Shown here one piece after another: positions 1 through 8,048 of a stretch of 64,000 nucleotides of DNA. The stretch's first letter is position 1. Every line of letters begins with the position of its first letter. The stretch is from NCBI GenBank assembly GCA_015711795.1, contig JACVJC010000005.1:24709-88708 (forward strand), given 5' to 3'. Made by a program: the position numbers and the translations under genes. This stretch comes from Candidatus Geothermocultor quzhuomuensis. GTDB lineage: Bacteria > Actinomycetota > Aquicultoria > Geothermocultorales > Geothermocultoraceae. The notes beneath the pieces were generated by a model. The model did not search any database, was not told where the DNA came from, and worked only from the letters and a program-made list of their open reading frames with translations.

Positions 1-195
1 AGCTTGAGCAGAATCCTTTAAAGCTAGAGGATGAAAGTTGAAAGTTTCTTTTAAAAATTCAAAATCTTCATTGGCAGGAAAAGGAATATCCACCCAAACC
101 AATGTGCCTTTTTGTTTTATTCTCCGAGCAACCTCTGATTGCTTTAAATCTTTTTTGACACCGATTTTTGGTTGATAACAAAGAGACCGATACAT
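1..195 (-). CDS. corA: CorA-type divalent metal transporter, N-terminal fragment (runs off window)
   Basis: Only the first 65 codons are in the window; the gene continues past base 1. CorA proteins are pentameric inner-membrane channels for Mg2+ or Co2+ with a long cytoplasmic N-terminal domain. The visible part contains the family signature near residues 35-60: a W-V-D-I-P stretch, then acidic residues, L-K-E, F-N-F and H-P-L-A-L-K-D. The C-terminal membrane segments and GMN selectivity motif lie outside, so the assignment rests on the N-domain alone. The ATG at 195 follows a GGAGG ribosome site. No neighbour on the left can be judged. Confidence 0.7.
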   Translation of the reverse strand, partial: MYRSLCYQPKIGVKKDLKQSEVARRIKQKGTLVWVDIPFPANEDFEFLKETFNFHPLALKDSAQA

Positions 196-382
196 TACCA
201 ACCTCCTAAAATATTTTAACCTAAATTTTGCAATATCAAAATTTGCCTGAAAAAAGATTGCCTTTAATAGGCATCCAGAGAAAAAGATTTTTCTAAGCAA
301 AAGTTCTAAAGCAAGTGAACAGTGTGGTCACTTTTGCGATGTCAAAAATAGAGTTGCGAGGAAAAGCACTAATAGGTGAAGT

Positions 383-598
383 TTAGGCTGCTTCTTCCCA
401 CTCTAAAAGGGCAATACTTTCAAGAGGAACGATAATTACCCTGTTCCCATTCTTAACAATCAAGCCGTAATCATCATAATCTGTAATAATTACATTTATT
501 TTTTCTCCATCCATTAAGGTAATGGTAACAAGCCTTTTTGAGCTAATAAGATGGCGAATATGAGAAAATAACCTTAAATTTTCAATCACGCTTGGCAT
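383..598 (-). CDS. Small LSm/Hfq-like domain protein
   Basis: A 71-residue protein. Residues about 24-65 look like an LSm fold: a beta-rich run VTITLMDGEKINVIITDYDD, then YGLIVKNGN, then VIIVPLESIALLE, which resembles the Sm1 and Sm2 strands of bacterial Hfq (FLxNGxxLxGxVxxFD and the YKHAIST strand). The Hfq YKH motif is not conserved, so RNA binding is an inference from fold similarity only. The ATG at 598 is preferred over a TTG two codons upstream because GAGGTG lies 7 bases before it. It sits alone, downstream of nothing obvious on its strand and convergent with no neighbour. A small hypothetical of another fold is possible. Confidence 0.5.
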   Translation of the reverse strand: MPSVIENLRLFSHIRHLISSKRLVTITLMDGEKINVIITDYDDYGLIVKNGNRVIIVPLESIALLEWEEAA

Positions 599-674
599 CA
601 CCAATCACCTCATTATTAATATCGGAAAAAATGGAGAGAAAATTATAGCCTTTAAAGCGCTAAAATATTTCAAA

Positions 675-703
675 TTGAATCATATTGTCCTACAAGCTAT
701 AAT
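675..703 (+). promoter_or_regulatory. Sigma-70-type promoter for tRNA-Pro
   Basis: TTGAAT at 675-680 and TATAAT at 698-703 with exactly 17 bases between them. The expected start lies about 25 bases before the mature tRNA end at 735. Confidence 0.75.
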
Positions 704-734
704 TTATTTATCTCTTATTCAGCTCTTCATGGTT

Positions 735-813
735 CGGGGCGTAGCGCAGTTTGGTTTAGCGCACCAGCATGGGGGGCTGGAGGTCGCCCGTTCAAATCGG
801 GTCGCCCCGACCA
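735..813 (+). tRNA. tRNA-Pro (anticodon GGG)
   Basis: Full cloverleaf. The acceptor arm CGGGGCG (735-741) pairs with CGCCCCG (803-809), followed by discriminator A and an encoded CCA at 811-813. The D stem is GCGC/GCGC. The anticodon stem CCAGC/GCTGG encloses loop ATGGGGG, giving anticodon GGG, which reads the proline codons CCC/CCT. The T arm has the TTCAAAT loop. It has its own promoter upstream and a strong hairpin immediately downstream. Confidence 0.97.
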
Positions 814-815
814 GA

Positions 816-862
816 AACAAAAAAGGACTCGAATGAGGGGGTGAGCTCTCAACGAGTCCTTT
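816..862 (-). terminator. Hairpin terminator between tRNA-Pro and the wall-protein gene
   Basis: AAAGGACTCG (822-831) pairs with CGAGTCCTTT (853-862). On the minus strand the right side ends in a run of six T followed by GTTT, a classic intrinsic terminator for transcripts arriving from the 1051-2484 gene. On the plus strand it follows the tRNA directly and could also end that transcript, although the T run there is weak. Confidence 0.7.
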
Positions 863-904
863 ATAAACTTTAACAACCGGGTATGACAATTTTTAGCTCT
901 TAAA

Positions 905-978
905 AAATGAGGATCCGGAAACGATAGGGGGCACTATCCTTAGAGACCTTTGTCTCTTAAAAACCGGATCCTCTTACT
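905..978 (-). other. Three-way-junction inverted repeat, terminator-like or small structured RNA
   Basis: An outer 10-bp stem (909-918 with 964-973, GAGGATCCGG/CCGGATCCTC) encloses two independent perfect hairpins: GATAG/CTATC (923-927 with 934-938) and AGAGAC/GTCTCT (942-947 with 952-957). On the minus strand it is followed by a T-rich run, so it can end transcription from the gene stopping at 1051. A second terminator lies just beyond it. The branched shape is more elaborate than a normal terminator, and I recognise no riboswitch family in it. Confidence 0.5.
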
Positions 979-1050
979 TTTTAAACGAAAAAAAACTAAT
1001 TTTAAAACTATCTTTAAGCTGGAGAAGTAATAAAAGTTGGCTCACTAAAA

Positions 1051-2484
1051 TTAACGAACAACATAAACTTTAGCTCCAATAGGAGTTGATTTATAAATTT
1101 TTTCAGCTGGTCCAATTCCCAACCTGACACATCCATGAGACGCACGGCGTCCTAAGGAACGAACACCCATTCGTCTCCCGCTCCGTCCAATTGGCAACTC
1201 GTGAATGGTGTAATCTGGTCCCCAAAAAACTAAACAATAAGGCATCCAAGCATGGTACTTCTTTGACCATGCCATTCTATATTTACCACTTACACGAAAT
1301 GAACCAAGAGGCGTTGGATGACTTCGGGTGCCTGTTGAAACAGGAAACTTATAAATAACATCACTGCCGTTATAAGCAGTTAAAGTTTGAGAAGAAATTG
1401 AGATAACAATCTTTTCAATTCTCACACTTTTTCCCTTGGGAGGCAGCCCTTTAGCTGGAGATGGTGGGGGAAGAACTCCTGTCTTAATCCATTGCTCTAT
1501 TTCAGAAGATACAATTTCTTTACCCCCAATGATAAGAACAGAACCGAAAGAAGAACGCTTTTTATTCATCCAAGCTTGTAATGCATCAGGTATTGGGGCT
1601 TTCCCAGGAACAAGAAGTAAAGGAAAAGAGTTTTTGCCTGCTAAAACTCCTCCTGCTAAAGCACTAGACAAATCGTCACTAGCCACTACATAAACCTTGT
1701 CACTGGAAAAACCGACCCCTAAAGAGTAATCGATTATTTTAGTTGCAATTTCGTATCGGTCTTTGCCAGATAATCTCATAGGTTGAGGTAGTAATTTTTC
1801 AATTGAGGAAGATATAGTCTCTGTTTCACCTATCAAAATTGTTCTTGAGACTCCAAATTCATTAAGAGCATTTTTAGTAAAATCAGGCAGAGAGTCTTTT
1901 AAAGTTAAAAGGATAGGATACCTTTTGTTTGAAGCAAGAGGAGAAATAGCTAAAGAATTAGTGAGGCTTATTCCATTAACAAGGAGAGCAGTTCCATCTG
2001 GTATCTCACCACCTAAAAGGCTTTTTGTTTCTTCAGCAATCCTGACAGCAGTTTCAAATCGATTTTTCCCAGAAAATCTGATTACATTTAACTCCATTTT
2101 ATTCAGCTCATCTTCGATGTTTTGAGAAATGACACCTTCCCCACCAATAAGATAAACATTTTTTACACCTAATCGTTGAATTTCCGTTTTAGTTACACTT
2201 GGTAAGGCATCTTTCTTAGTAAGTAAAATGGGCGCATTAAGAATTCCTCCGAGCGAAGAGGCAGGAATAGCATCAATAAGCCCTGAGGTTGAAACAAGTA
2301 TTGCAAAATCCGCAGTTAACCAGCTTTCTTTGGAAATTTGAACAGCTCTTTCAAATTCATCCTTACCTGATAAACGAGAAGTTGGTAAATCAGTAGCTTG
2401 AGCAAGGGACAAAGGTAAAACAAATAAAAATGTTAAAATGAAAAAAAATATTAACTTTCCTATCTTCTCTTTTATAAACTTCAT
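1051..2484 (-). CDS. Secreted cell-wall protein: three CWB2 repeats plus L,D-transpeptidase
   Basis: About 477 residues. A hydrophobic signal segment lies at residues about 8-30. Three cell-wall-binding repeat 2 units follow, each opening with a R-L-S/F-G-K-D/N-R/E-[FY]-E signature and containing the VYLIGGEGVIS-type stretch. These domains anchor proteins non-covalently to wall polymers. The C-terminal 120 residues form a YkuD L,D-transpeptidase with the catalytic S-H-G-C-V-R-L motif (Cys about 452) and an upstream His in YTIHELPIG. The likely role is peptidoglycan 3-3 cross-linking or attachment of proteins at the cell surface. The ATG at 2484 is chosen over a TTG 15 codons upstream that has no ribosome site. 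It is single-gene, ending in two terminators. Confidence 0.88.
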   Translation of the reverse strand: MKFIKEKIGKLIFFFILTFLFVLPLSLAQATDLPTSRLSGKDEFERAVQISKESWLTADFAILVSTSGLIDAIPASSLGGILNAPILLTKKDALPSVTKTEIQRLGVKNVYLIGGEGVISQNIEDELNKMELNVIRFSGKNRFETAVRIAEETKSLLGGEIPDGTALLVNGISLTNSLAISPLASNKRYPILLTLKDSLPDFTKNALNEFGVSRTILIGETETISSSIEKLLPQPMRLSGKDRYEIATKIIDYSLGVGFSSDKVYVVASDDLSSALAGGVLAGKNSFPLLLVPGKAPIPDALQAWMNKKRSSFGSVLIIGGKEIVSSEIEQWIKTGVLPPPSPAKGLPPKGKSVRIEKIVISISSQTLTAYNGSDVIYKFPVSTGTRSHPTPLGSFRVSGKYRMAWSKKYHAWMPYCLVFWGPDYTIHELPIGRSGRRMGVRSLGRRASHGCVRLGIGPAEKIYKSTPIGAKVYVVR

Positions 2485-2563
2485 TGAAAAACTCTTTGAT
2501 AAACTAATAAAATCTTTTAAGTTTGTCAACTATAGATAGTGAATGGTGCTGGTAAGATAATAA

Positions 2564-2586
2564 ACTGAAGTTATTAAACTAAAGAC
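2564..2586 (+). repeat. Intergenic direct repeat, copy 1
   Basis: ACTGAAGTTATTAAACT (2564-2580) recurs exactly at 4458-4474, and the next six bases match at five positions. Both copies lie in non-coding spacers. The stretch 2485-2721 otherwise shows no gene or clear signal. Confidence 0.6.
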
Positions 2587-2721
2587 GGGAGTTGAAATTT
2601 TTTAATTTTTTAATTAAATCCTTCAGCTCTTCTAGCTCTTCAAGTCAAACCTTAGAATTTTTGTTTACTTTCGAGGTGCCATTGAAGTAAAGAATTTAGT
2701 CCTGATAAACAATAAATTCGC

Positions 2722-3117
2722 TTATTTGCCTAGCGCTCTTTGCATGTAAACTACTATATAAGGAGCAATATCAGTAATCGAGACTATTCCGACTAATTTA
2801 TCATTTTCAACAACTGGCATCCTTCGAAACTTCTTCTGCCTCATTATCTGAATAACTTCCAATATGCTGGTATCAGGTGAAGTAGTAACAGGGTTTTTAG
2901 TCATTATTTCTTTAACAGCCATCTTCTCGAAATTTTTCTTGAGAGCTCCCTTCAAAACGATATCACTATCAGTCACAATTCCAACTACCCTTTCTTTCTC
3001 ATCGCAAACAACACAACAACGGATATTTTTTTGATGCATCAACTTCATTGTCTTTTCAATATTAGTTTCGGCATTTACATAAACAACTTTTTTCCTCATA
3101 ACCTCACTTACTTTCAA
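2722..3117 (-). CDS. Tandem CBS-domain protein
   Basis: 131 residues made of two CBS domains and nothing else: residues about 7-57 (V-M-R-K-K-V-V-Y-V ... GIVTDSDIV) and 70-123 (IMTKNPVTTS ... VGIVSITDIA). Pairs of CBS domains form a Bateman module that binds adenine nucleotides such as AMP, ATP or SAM, and usually regulate a partner. With no catalytic domain, the partner is unknown. The start is a TTG at 3117, supported by a strong GGAGGTG site; the next ATG, seven codons in, would cut into the first strand. No operon partner is evident. Confidence 0.85.
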   Translation of the reverse strand: MKVSEVMRKKVVYVNAETNIEKTMKLMHQKNIRCCVVCDEKERVVGIVTDSDIVLKGALKKNFEKMAVKEIMTKNPVTTSPDTSILEVIQIMRQKKFRRMPVVENDKLVGIVSITDIAPYIVVYMQRALGK

Positions 3118-3326
3118 TTACTTCACCTCCAATTGAAAAATCTAAATTCTTTTGAAATTCTATCAGTTTTTTGTTTAAAGTTATAGCAATTTTTATTCAC
3201 AACTTGGAATGTTTAAATAAGCTTTTCTAAAATTTTTTCTTTTAAATGTCACATCCCACTTTTAAAATATTACCTAGAATATTTAGCAAAACTCTTATCA
3301 TAAAAAAAATTAGGGAGGGATAAATT

Positions 3327-4451
3327 TTGAGATTAAGTTATTCTTCAATTTCGACTTATCAAAATTGTCCTCTTTCGTTTAAGTTTATATACATTGACCG
3401 ACTACCAATTGCTAGAACCCCAGCTTTAAGCTTCGGAAACAGTTTGCATAGTGCTTTAAGGGAATTTTACGATGTTCCTCTCCCATCCCCCCCAACCCTT
3501 GAAGAATTTTTAGGGTTCCTCAAGAAAAACTGGGAATCCCTTGGCTATCAAGATAAGGCAGAAGAAGATTCATATTTTGAGCAAGCCCAAAGAATTCTTA
3601 CGCAGTTCTATCAATCAAATGTAGCTGATTTTAAGTTACCTGTTGCCTTAGAGCATCGGTTTGAGCTTAACTTTGATGGTTTTACTCTAACAGGAGTGAT
3701 TGACCGAATAGATAAACTGGAAAGTGGCCGATTTGAAATAATTGACTACAAAACCACTCGACGTCTTCCACCTCGTTCAAAAGTCGATTCCGATTTACAA
3801 CTTTCTATATATCATCTTGCAACTGAGGAAATATGGGGATTTCCACCCGAAAAATTAACCCTTTATTTTCTCGTTCCCAATGTCAAAATAAGTACTACCC
3901 GCTCGCAGGAAGACATTGAAGAAACAAAAAGAAAAATCAAAGATACTCTTTCGGCTATCTCTGAAAAAAAATTTGACCCCCGCGAAAATGCTCTTTGCCC
4001 TTATTGTGATTTTCAAGAAAGGTGTCCTCTCTTTAGTCAAAAATTTACTAAAGAAAAATTTGCTGATCAAAACCTTAAAATCGAAGAGGTTATCGATGAG
4101 TTTGCTGAATTAAGAAAAAGTAAAAAGGAAATTGAGAAAAGGCTTAATGAACTAACTGAAATTATTCATAACTACTGTGAAGAACATAATGCAACTAGAC
4201 TCTTTTCAGATAACTTTATAATTACTCGTGGTCGAAGAGTAATTCAAAACTATAATGTCGATAAATTGAGAGAGATATTAACCCCTCTTGGGCTTTGGGA
4301 AAAAATTATAACAGTTGATAGTCAACTTTTAAAGGAACTTCTAAACAGTGAGCAGATAGAAGATGAAATAAAAAAAGCAATTGAAACTGCCAAAGAAGTC
4401 GAAGAAATATCTTATGCTCTTTATGTTCGCGAAATTCAGCAAGAACCCTAA
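3327..4451 (+). CDS. RecB-like PD-(D/E)XK nuclease with iron-sulfur cysteines
   Basis: 374 residues. The N-terminal 240 residues are a PDDEXK_1 nuclease of the RecB/AddB/Cas4 group. GVIDRID (Asp126) and IIDYKTT (Asp140-x-Lys142) supply the metal-binding active site, and Cys14, Cys224, Cys227 and Cys233 match the four-cysteine 4Fe-4S pattern of AddB and Cas4. The C-terminal 130 residues form a predicted coiled coil (RKSKKEIEKRLNELTE) plus an extra domain. No helicase or cas gene is adjacent, so its partner and role (repair or DNA processing) are unclear. The TTG start at 3327 follows AGGGAGG. Confidence 0.85.
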   Translation: MRLSYSSISTYQNCPLSFKFIYIDRLPIARTPALSFGNSLHSALREFYDVPLPSPPTLEEFLGFLKKNWESLGYQDKAEEDSYFEQAQRILTQFYQSNVADFKLPVALEHRFELNFDGFTLTGVIDRIDKLESGRFEIIDYKTTRRLPPRSKVDSDLQLSIYHLATEEIWGFPPEKLTLYFLVPNVKISTTRSQEDIEETKRKIKDTLSAISEKKFDPRENALCPYCDFQERCPLFSQKFTKEKFADQNLKIEEVIDEFAELRKSKKEIEKRLNELTEIIHNYCEEHNATRLFSDNFIITRGRRVIQNYNVDKLREILTPLGLWEKIITVDSQLLKELLNSEQIEDEIKKAIETAKEVEEISYALYVREIQQEP

Positions 4452-4457
4452 CAACGG

Positions 4458-4480
4458 ACTGAAGTTATTAAACTGAAGAC
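4458..4480 (+). repeat. Intergenic direct repeat, copy 2
   Basis: Second copy of the 17-base identical element at 2564. The surrounding spacer (4452-4638) also repeats the words AGCTCTTAG and CTTGGCTCTTAG and holds no gene. Confidence 0.6.
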
Positions 4481-4638
4481 TAAAGCACTGAAGCTTGTCC
4501 TTAACCTTAAGCAACGGAGCTAGAGAGGTAGTAAAGAATAAAATAGCAAAGACAAAGGTAAAAATAGCTCTTAGTTCTTGGCTCTTAGTTAAAAGCGTGA
4601 ACTAGGAGCATTGAGGGAGAGCAGTGTAATAGATTGAG

Positions 4639-5508
4639 TTAAGGAGAGAAAACAGAGAGAGATTTAGGAGTAATACCAAAAGACATTGGAGTTTTTCCCC
4701 TTAATTCTCCATCGCACTGAACAAAAACTGGTGGAGTAGAACGAATAAAAACTTTCTTTACTTTAAAATACTCAACATCGCTATAGGAAACATGAGACTT
4801 AGTCAAAACTCCAGTAACATATTTCATAAAATCAGAAATAGTGTTACCAGTAAAAATACATACGTCTAACCAACCATCATCAATACGGGCATCAGTGGTA
4901 ATGGTATATTTGCCAGCGTAAGAGCGAGCATTTCCAATCACCACAAATGAGCCTTTTCTTGTCATTCGCTCATCTAAGGTTACTTCCATTGAAACAGGCT
5001 TATAATTAAGTAAAGCTCTAGCCCCAGCTACAACATAAGCTAAGTTTTTAAGTAAATTTTTTACTTCAGGCTTAATATCAGAAACTACTTGAGCGTCAAA
5101 GCCTATCCCTGCCATTAAAACAAAAAAAGTTTCATCGGCAGTTCCAAGGTCAATTAACCTTTTCTTTTTTTGAAGAATGACTTCAATTGAAGCCACTATG
5201 CTTTTAGGGATATTGAGTTCGGTTGCTAAAACATTAGTTGTGCCACATGGAACTATCCCTAAAGGAATATTGCTTCCCACCATTCCATTAATAACCTCAG
5301 AAACTGTTCCGTCGCCACCAACTGCTACAATTACATCAGGTTTAAAGGTTATAGCCTGACGAGCAGCTTTAACCGCATCCTTTTCGCCTTTAGTTTGATA
5401 AGTGTAAATTTCGTAACCACTTTTTTTAAATTTTTCTTTAATGGTAAGTAAATTTTTCTTTGCTTTTCCCTGTCCCGCTACCGGATTTACAATCAAAGCT
5501 GCTTTCAA
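4639..5508 (-). CDS. Diacylglycerol kinase-family lipid kinase
   Basis: 289 residues, the usual length for YegS/DgkB/BmrU lipid kinases. The N-terminal catalytic domain shows NPVAGQGKA (residues 8-16) and the nucleotide-binding G-G-D-G-T motif at 64-68, followed by EVINGM. The C-terminal beta-sandwich includes GIGFDAQVV and VQCDGE. These enzymes phosphorylate diacylglycerol or related membrane lipids at the cytoplasmic face. The start ATGA overlaps the stop of the rluD-type gene by four bases, so the two are translationally coupled. The exact lipid substrate cannot be told. Confidence 0.85.
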   Translation of the reverse strand: MKAALIVNPVAGQGKAKKNLLTIKEKFKKSGYEIYTYQTKGEKDAVKAARQAITFKPDVIVAVGGDGTVSEVINGMVGSNIPLGIVPCGTTNVLATELNIPKSIVASIEVILQKKKRLIDLGTADETFFVLMAGIGFDAQVVSDIKPEVKNLLKNLAYVVAGARALLNYKPVSMEVTLDERMTRKGSFVVIGNARSYAGKYTITTDARIDDGWLDVCIFTGNTISDFMKYVTGVLTKSHVSYSDVEYFKVKKVFIRSTPPVFVQCDGELRGKTPMSFGITPKSLSVFSP

Positions 5509-6443
5509 TCTCTCTCACCTTCCCTTAAGTATTTTAAAACTTTTTTTAAATCACATGGTAATTCATCTTGAAAAAAAAGCTTTTTACCTGTTCTTGGATG
5601 TAAAAATTCTAATCGATAAGCATGTAAAAATTGCCTTTTCATCCCAAGCTCTTTTCCTTCCTTCCTTCCCCCGTAAATGAAATCACCAACAACAGGATGG
5701 CCAATAAAGCTTAAATGAGTTCGTATTTGATGAGTTCTCCCCGTTTCCAAGTTTATCTCAAGCAAAACATATTTATCAAATCTTTCTAAAACCTTAAAAT
5801 GAGTAATTGCTTCTCTCCCCCTTGGAGTAACTTTAATCTTCTTCCGGTTACGAAAGTCCCTCCCTAATGGTGCTCTAATTGTACCATAATCAGGTGAAAT
5901 GTTACCGCAAACAAGAGCTAAATAAGTCCTTTTAACTTTTCTCTCTCTTAAATCTTCAACCAACCTTAAGTGAGCATAATCATTTTTAGCGATAATTAAA
6001 AGTCCTGAGGTATCTTTATCCAACCGATGGACTATCCCTGGTCTCTTAGGACCCCCAACTTGAGATAAATTTTTAGTATGAAAAAGAAGAGCATTGACAA
6101 GGGTATCCTGATAATGACCATAAGATGGATGAGTTACCATCCCAGCTGGTTTTGAAACAACTAAAATATCACTATCTTCAAAAAGAACTTTAAAAGTAAT
6201 GTTTTGAGGTATAACCTGAGGCTCTTGAGGAGAAGGAATTACAACTTTGATTATTTCCCCTTTCTTTACTCGATAATTCTTGGGGCGGTGTTTACCATCA
6301 ACCCAAACTAATTTTGCCTTTATTAATTTTTCAGCAAGTGAGCGAGAGTAAATTTCCTTATATCGCGTTAAATAAATATCGAGGCGTTCGCCTCCCTCTT
6401 TAACTTCACCTTTTATTAATTTTTCTTCTTTTAAGGTTTTCAT
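5505..6443 (-). CDS. rluD: RluA/RluD-family 23S rRNA pseudouridine synthase
   Basis: 312 residues. An S4 RNA-binding domain (residues about 18-65: RLDIYLTR ... LVWVDGK) precedes a pseudouridine synthase domain with the catalytic H-R-L-D-K-D-T-S-G motif near residue 142. RluD-type enzymes isomerise uridines in helix 69 of 23S rRNA, although RluA relatives with other targets cannot be excluded. The ATG at 6443 is chosen over a TTG one codon upstream because of AGG spacing. It follows lgt and lspA, the common lspA-rluD arrangement. Confidence 0.88.
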   Translation of the reverse strand: MKTLKEEKLIKGEVKEGGERLDIYLTRYKEIYSRSLAEKLIKAKLVWVDGKHRPKNYRVKKGEIIKVVIPSPQEPQVIPQNITFKVLFEDSDILVVSKPAGMVTHPSYGHYQDTLVNALLFHTKNLSQVGGPKRPGIVHRLDKDTSGLLIIAKNDYAHLRLVEDLRERKVKRTYLALVCGNISPDYGTIRAPLGRDFRNRKKIKVTPRGREAITHFKVLERFDKYVLLEINLETGRTHQIRTHLSFIGHPVVGDFIYGGRKEGKELGMKRQFLHAYRLEFLHPRTGKKLFFQDELPCDLKKVLKYLREGERD

Positions 6444-6449
6444 CAAAAC

Positions 6450-7193
6450 CTAAACTAGCTTCTTTTTATAAAATAAAAAGCTTAGATAAATAAGGGAAAT
6501 AAGAAAAAGAATTACACTAATCACTTGTGAACCTGATAACCCTAAAACAAAATCAGGGTTTTCTCTTAAAAATTCATTAAGAAAACGAGCGAGAGAATAA
6601 AGGAAAATAAAAATAGCAAAGAGAGCTCCGTCCTCTTTAATCTTTGAGCGCACTAACCAAAGAAAAACAAAAATGGCGAAGGCATAAAAGAGCTCATAAA
6701 TCTGAGTTGGATGGCGAGGTAAATTTCCTAGGGAAGGAAAGATAACGCCCCAAGGGAGAGAAGTAAAGTGCCCATAGCAACAACCATTTAAAAAGCAACC
6801 AACACGCCCAAAAGCTAATCCTAAAGGGAGAGAAAGCCCTGCAATATCAGCTACCTTTTTTACAGGTAAGTTTTTGAAATAAATGACGCCAATAACAGAG
6901 GTAAAACCACCAGCTAATCCTCCATAAAAAACTAACCCTGGCTTCCAAAAGGCTAAAGCTTCTAAGGGGTTTAAGTAAAATAATTCCCAGTTATAAGCAG
7001 CATAAAAAAGACGAGCACCAATTATTCCTCCAATTGCTGCCCAAATCACTAAATCATAAACAATATCAGGGTCAAGCCTCTTCCTTTTAGCTTCATTTCG
7101 ACCAACTATTGTTGAAAATAAGAAGGCTAAAGCGAGAAAAAAACCATAAGAATAAAGAGTCACTAGACCGATTTTAATTAAAATGGGATGCAT
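6450..7193 (-). CDS. lgt: Prolipoprotein diacylglyceryl transferase
   Basis: 247 residues with about seven membrane segments. The Lgt signature G-R-V-G-C-F-L-N-G-C-C-Y-G lies near residue 130, with the essential H-P-T-Q-I-Y-E downstream. Lgt transfers a diacylglyceryl group from phosphatidylglycerol to the lipobox Cys of preprolipoproteins. Several substrates are encoded in this window (PstS, BtuF, the DJ-1 protein, the Sec-thioredoxin). The start overlaps the end of lspA by 20 bases and has AGGGGGT upstream. Confidence 0.95.
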   Translation of the reverse strand: MHPILIKIGLVTLYSYGFFLALAFLFSTIVGRNEAKRKRLDPDIVYDLVIWAAIGGIIGARLFYAAYNWELFYLNPLEALAFWKPGLVFYGGLAGGFTSVIGVIYFKNLPVKKVADIAGLSLPLGLAFGRVGCFLNGCCYGHFTSLPWGVIFPSLGNLPRHPTQIYELFYAFAIFVFLWLVRSKIKEDGALFAIFIFLYSLARFLNEFLRENPDFVLGLSGSQVISVILFLISLIYLSFLFYKKKLV

Positions 7194-7650
7194 TTAAATT
7201 ACCCCCTGGAGAAATCATCTTAAAATATGATAAAATAATTAAAAATAAACCAAAAACAAGAAAGCTATCAGCTAAATTAAAAACAGGCCAAAATCGAAAA
7301 TCAAGAAAATCAGTTACCATTCCATCTCTTAATCGGTCAATTAAATTGCCTAAAGATCCTCCTAAAGTTAATCCTAGCCCAACTTTTAAAAGAAGATTTC
7401 TTGGCTGAGAAAGACGATAATAAAAAAGAATTAAAAGAACAACAATCAGTGTAATTAAGATAAAAACTCCATAAAAACCAGGAAAAATTCCAAAAGCAGC
7501 CCCTTTATTTTTTAAATAAGTAAGATAAAAAAACCCTGGAATAACTGGAATTGATTTGCCCAATGGAAGGTTATTTTGAACAATAATCTTAGTTATTTGA
7601 TCAGCAATAACTACCAAAGCAGCAATTATTATTAATATCAAAAGGTTCAC
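7174..7650 (-). CDS. lspA: Lipoprotein signal peptidase (signal peptidase II)
   Basis: 158 residues, four predicted membrane helices. The two catalytic aspartates are visible in V-T-D-F-L-D-F and F-N-L-A-D-S, and N-L-I-D-R is the usual preceding motif. LspA cleaves the signal peptide after Lgt has modified the lipobox cysteine; having the two genes overlap places consecutive steps of lipoprotein maturation together. The start is GTG at 7650 with a weak ribosome site, five bases beyond the TraR-family gene stop, suggesting coupled translation. Confidence 0.95.
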   Translation of the reverse strand: MNLLILIIIAALVVIADQITKIIVQNNLPLGKSIPVIPGFFYLTYLKNKGAAFGIFPGFYGVFILITLIVVLLILFYYRLSQPRNLLLKVGLGLTLGGSLGNLIDRLRDGMVTDFLDFRFWPVFNLADSFLVFGLFLIILSYFKMISPGGNLNASHFN

Positions 7651-7655
7651 TCCAA

Positions 7656-8048
7656 CTAGCGAAGCTTTTCTTCTTTCTTTTTACACTCAATACATAAATC
7701 AGCATATGGTAAAGCCTCTAATCTTTGAAAGCCAATTTCCCTCCCGCAGTGACTACAAATACCAAAATTTCCTTTTTCAATTTTATTTAAAGCAATTTCA
7801 ACCCGTGATAATAAATCACGAACATTTCTTTCAAGAGAAAGGTCTCTTTCCCTTTCAAAAGTTGCAGTTCCACTGTCCGCATAGCTATCTTCATATGCAT
7901 TTTCCCCAGCAGCTTCGGATTGAGCTACCCTCATTAATCCAATTTCAATTTCCTTTAATTCTTTTTTTAATTTTTCCCTTTCTTCTTCAAGCAACTTTTT
8001 AAAAAATTTCAACTTAGACTTGCTTAAAGCAACTTTTTTGGGTGACAT
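7656..8048 (-). CDS. TraR/DksA-family zinc-finger protein
   Basis: 130 residues. An N-terminal coiled coil (FKKLLEEEREKLKKELKEIE) is followed by a DksA/TraR C4 zinc finger C-S-H-C ... C-I-E-C and the sequence GREIGFQRLEALPYADLC. Members bind RNA polymerase through the secondary channel or have uncertain roles in Gram-positive bacteria. The coiled-coil tip acidic residues typical of DksA are not clear, so a YteA/general-stress type is as likely as true DksA. It overlaps the ileS stop by one base. Confidence 0.85.
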   Translation of the reverse strand: MSPKKVALSKSKLKFFKKLLEEEREKLKKELKEIEIGLMRVAQSEAAGENAYEDSYADSGTATFERERDLSLERNVRDLLSRVEIALNKIEKGNFGICSHCGREIGFQRLEALPYADLCIECKKKEEKLR

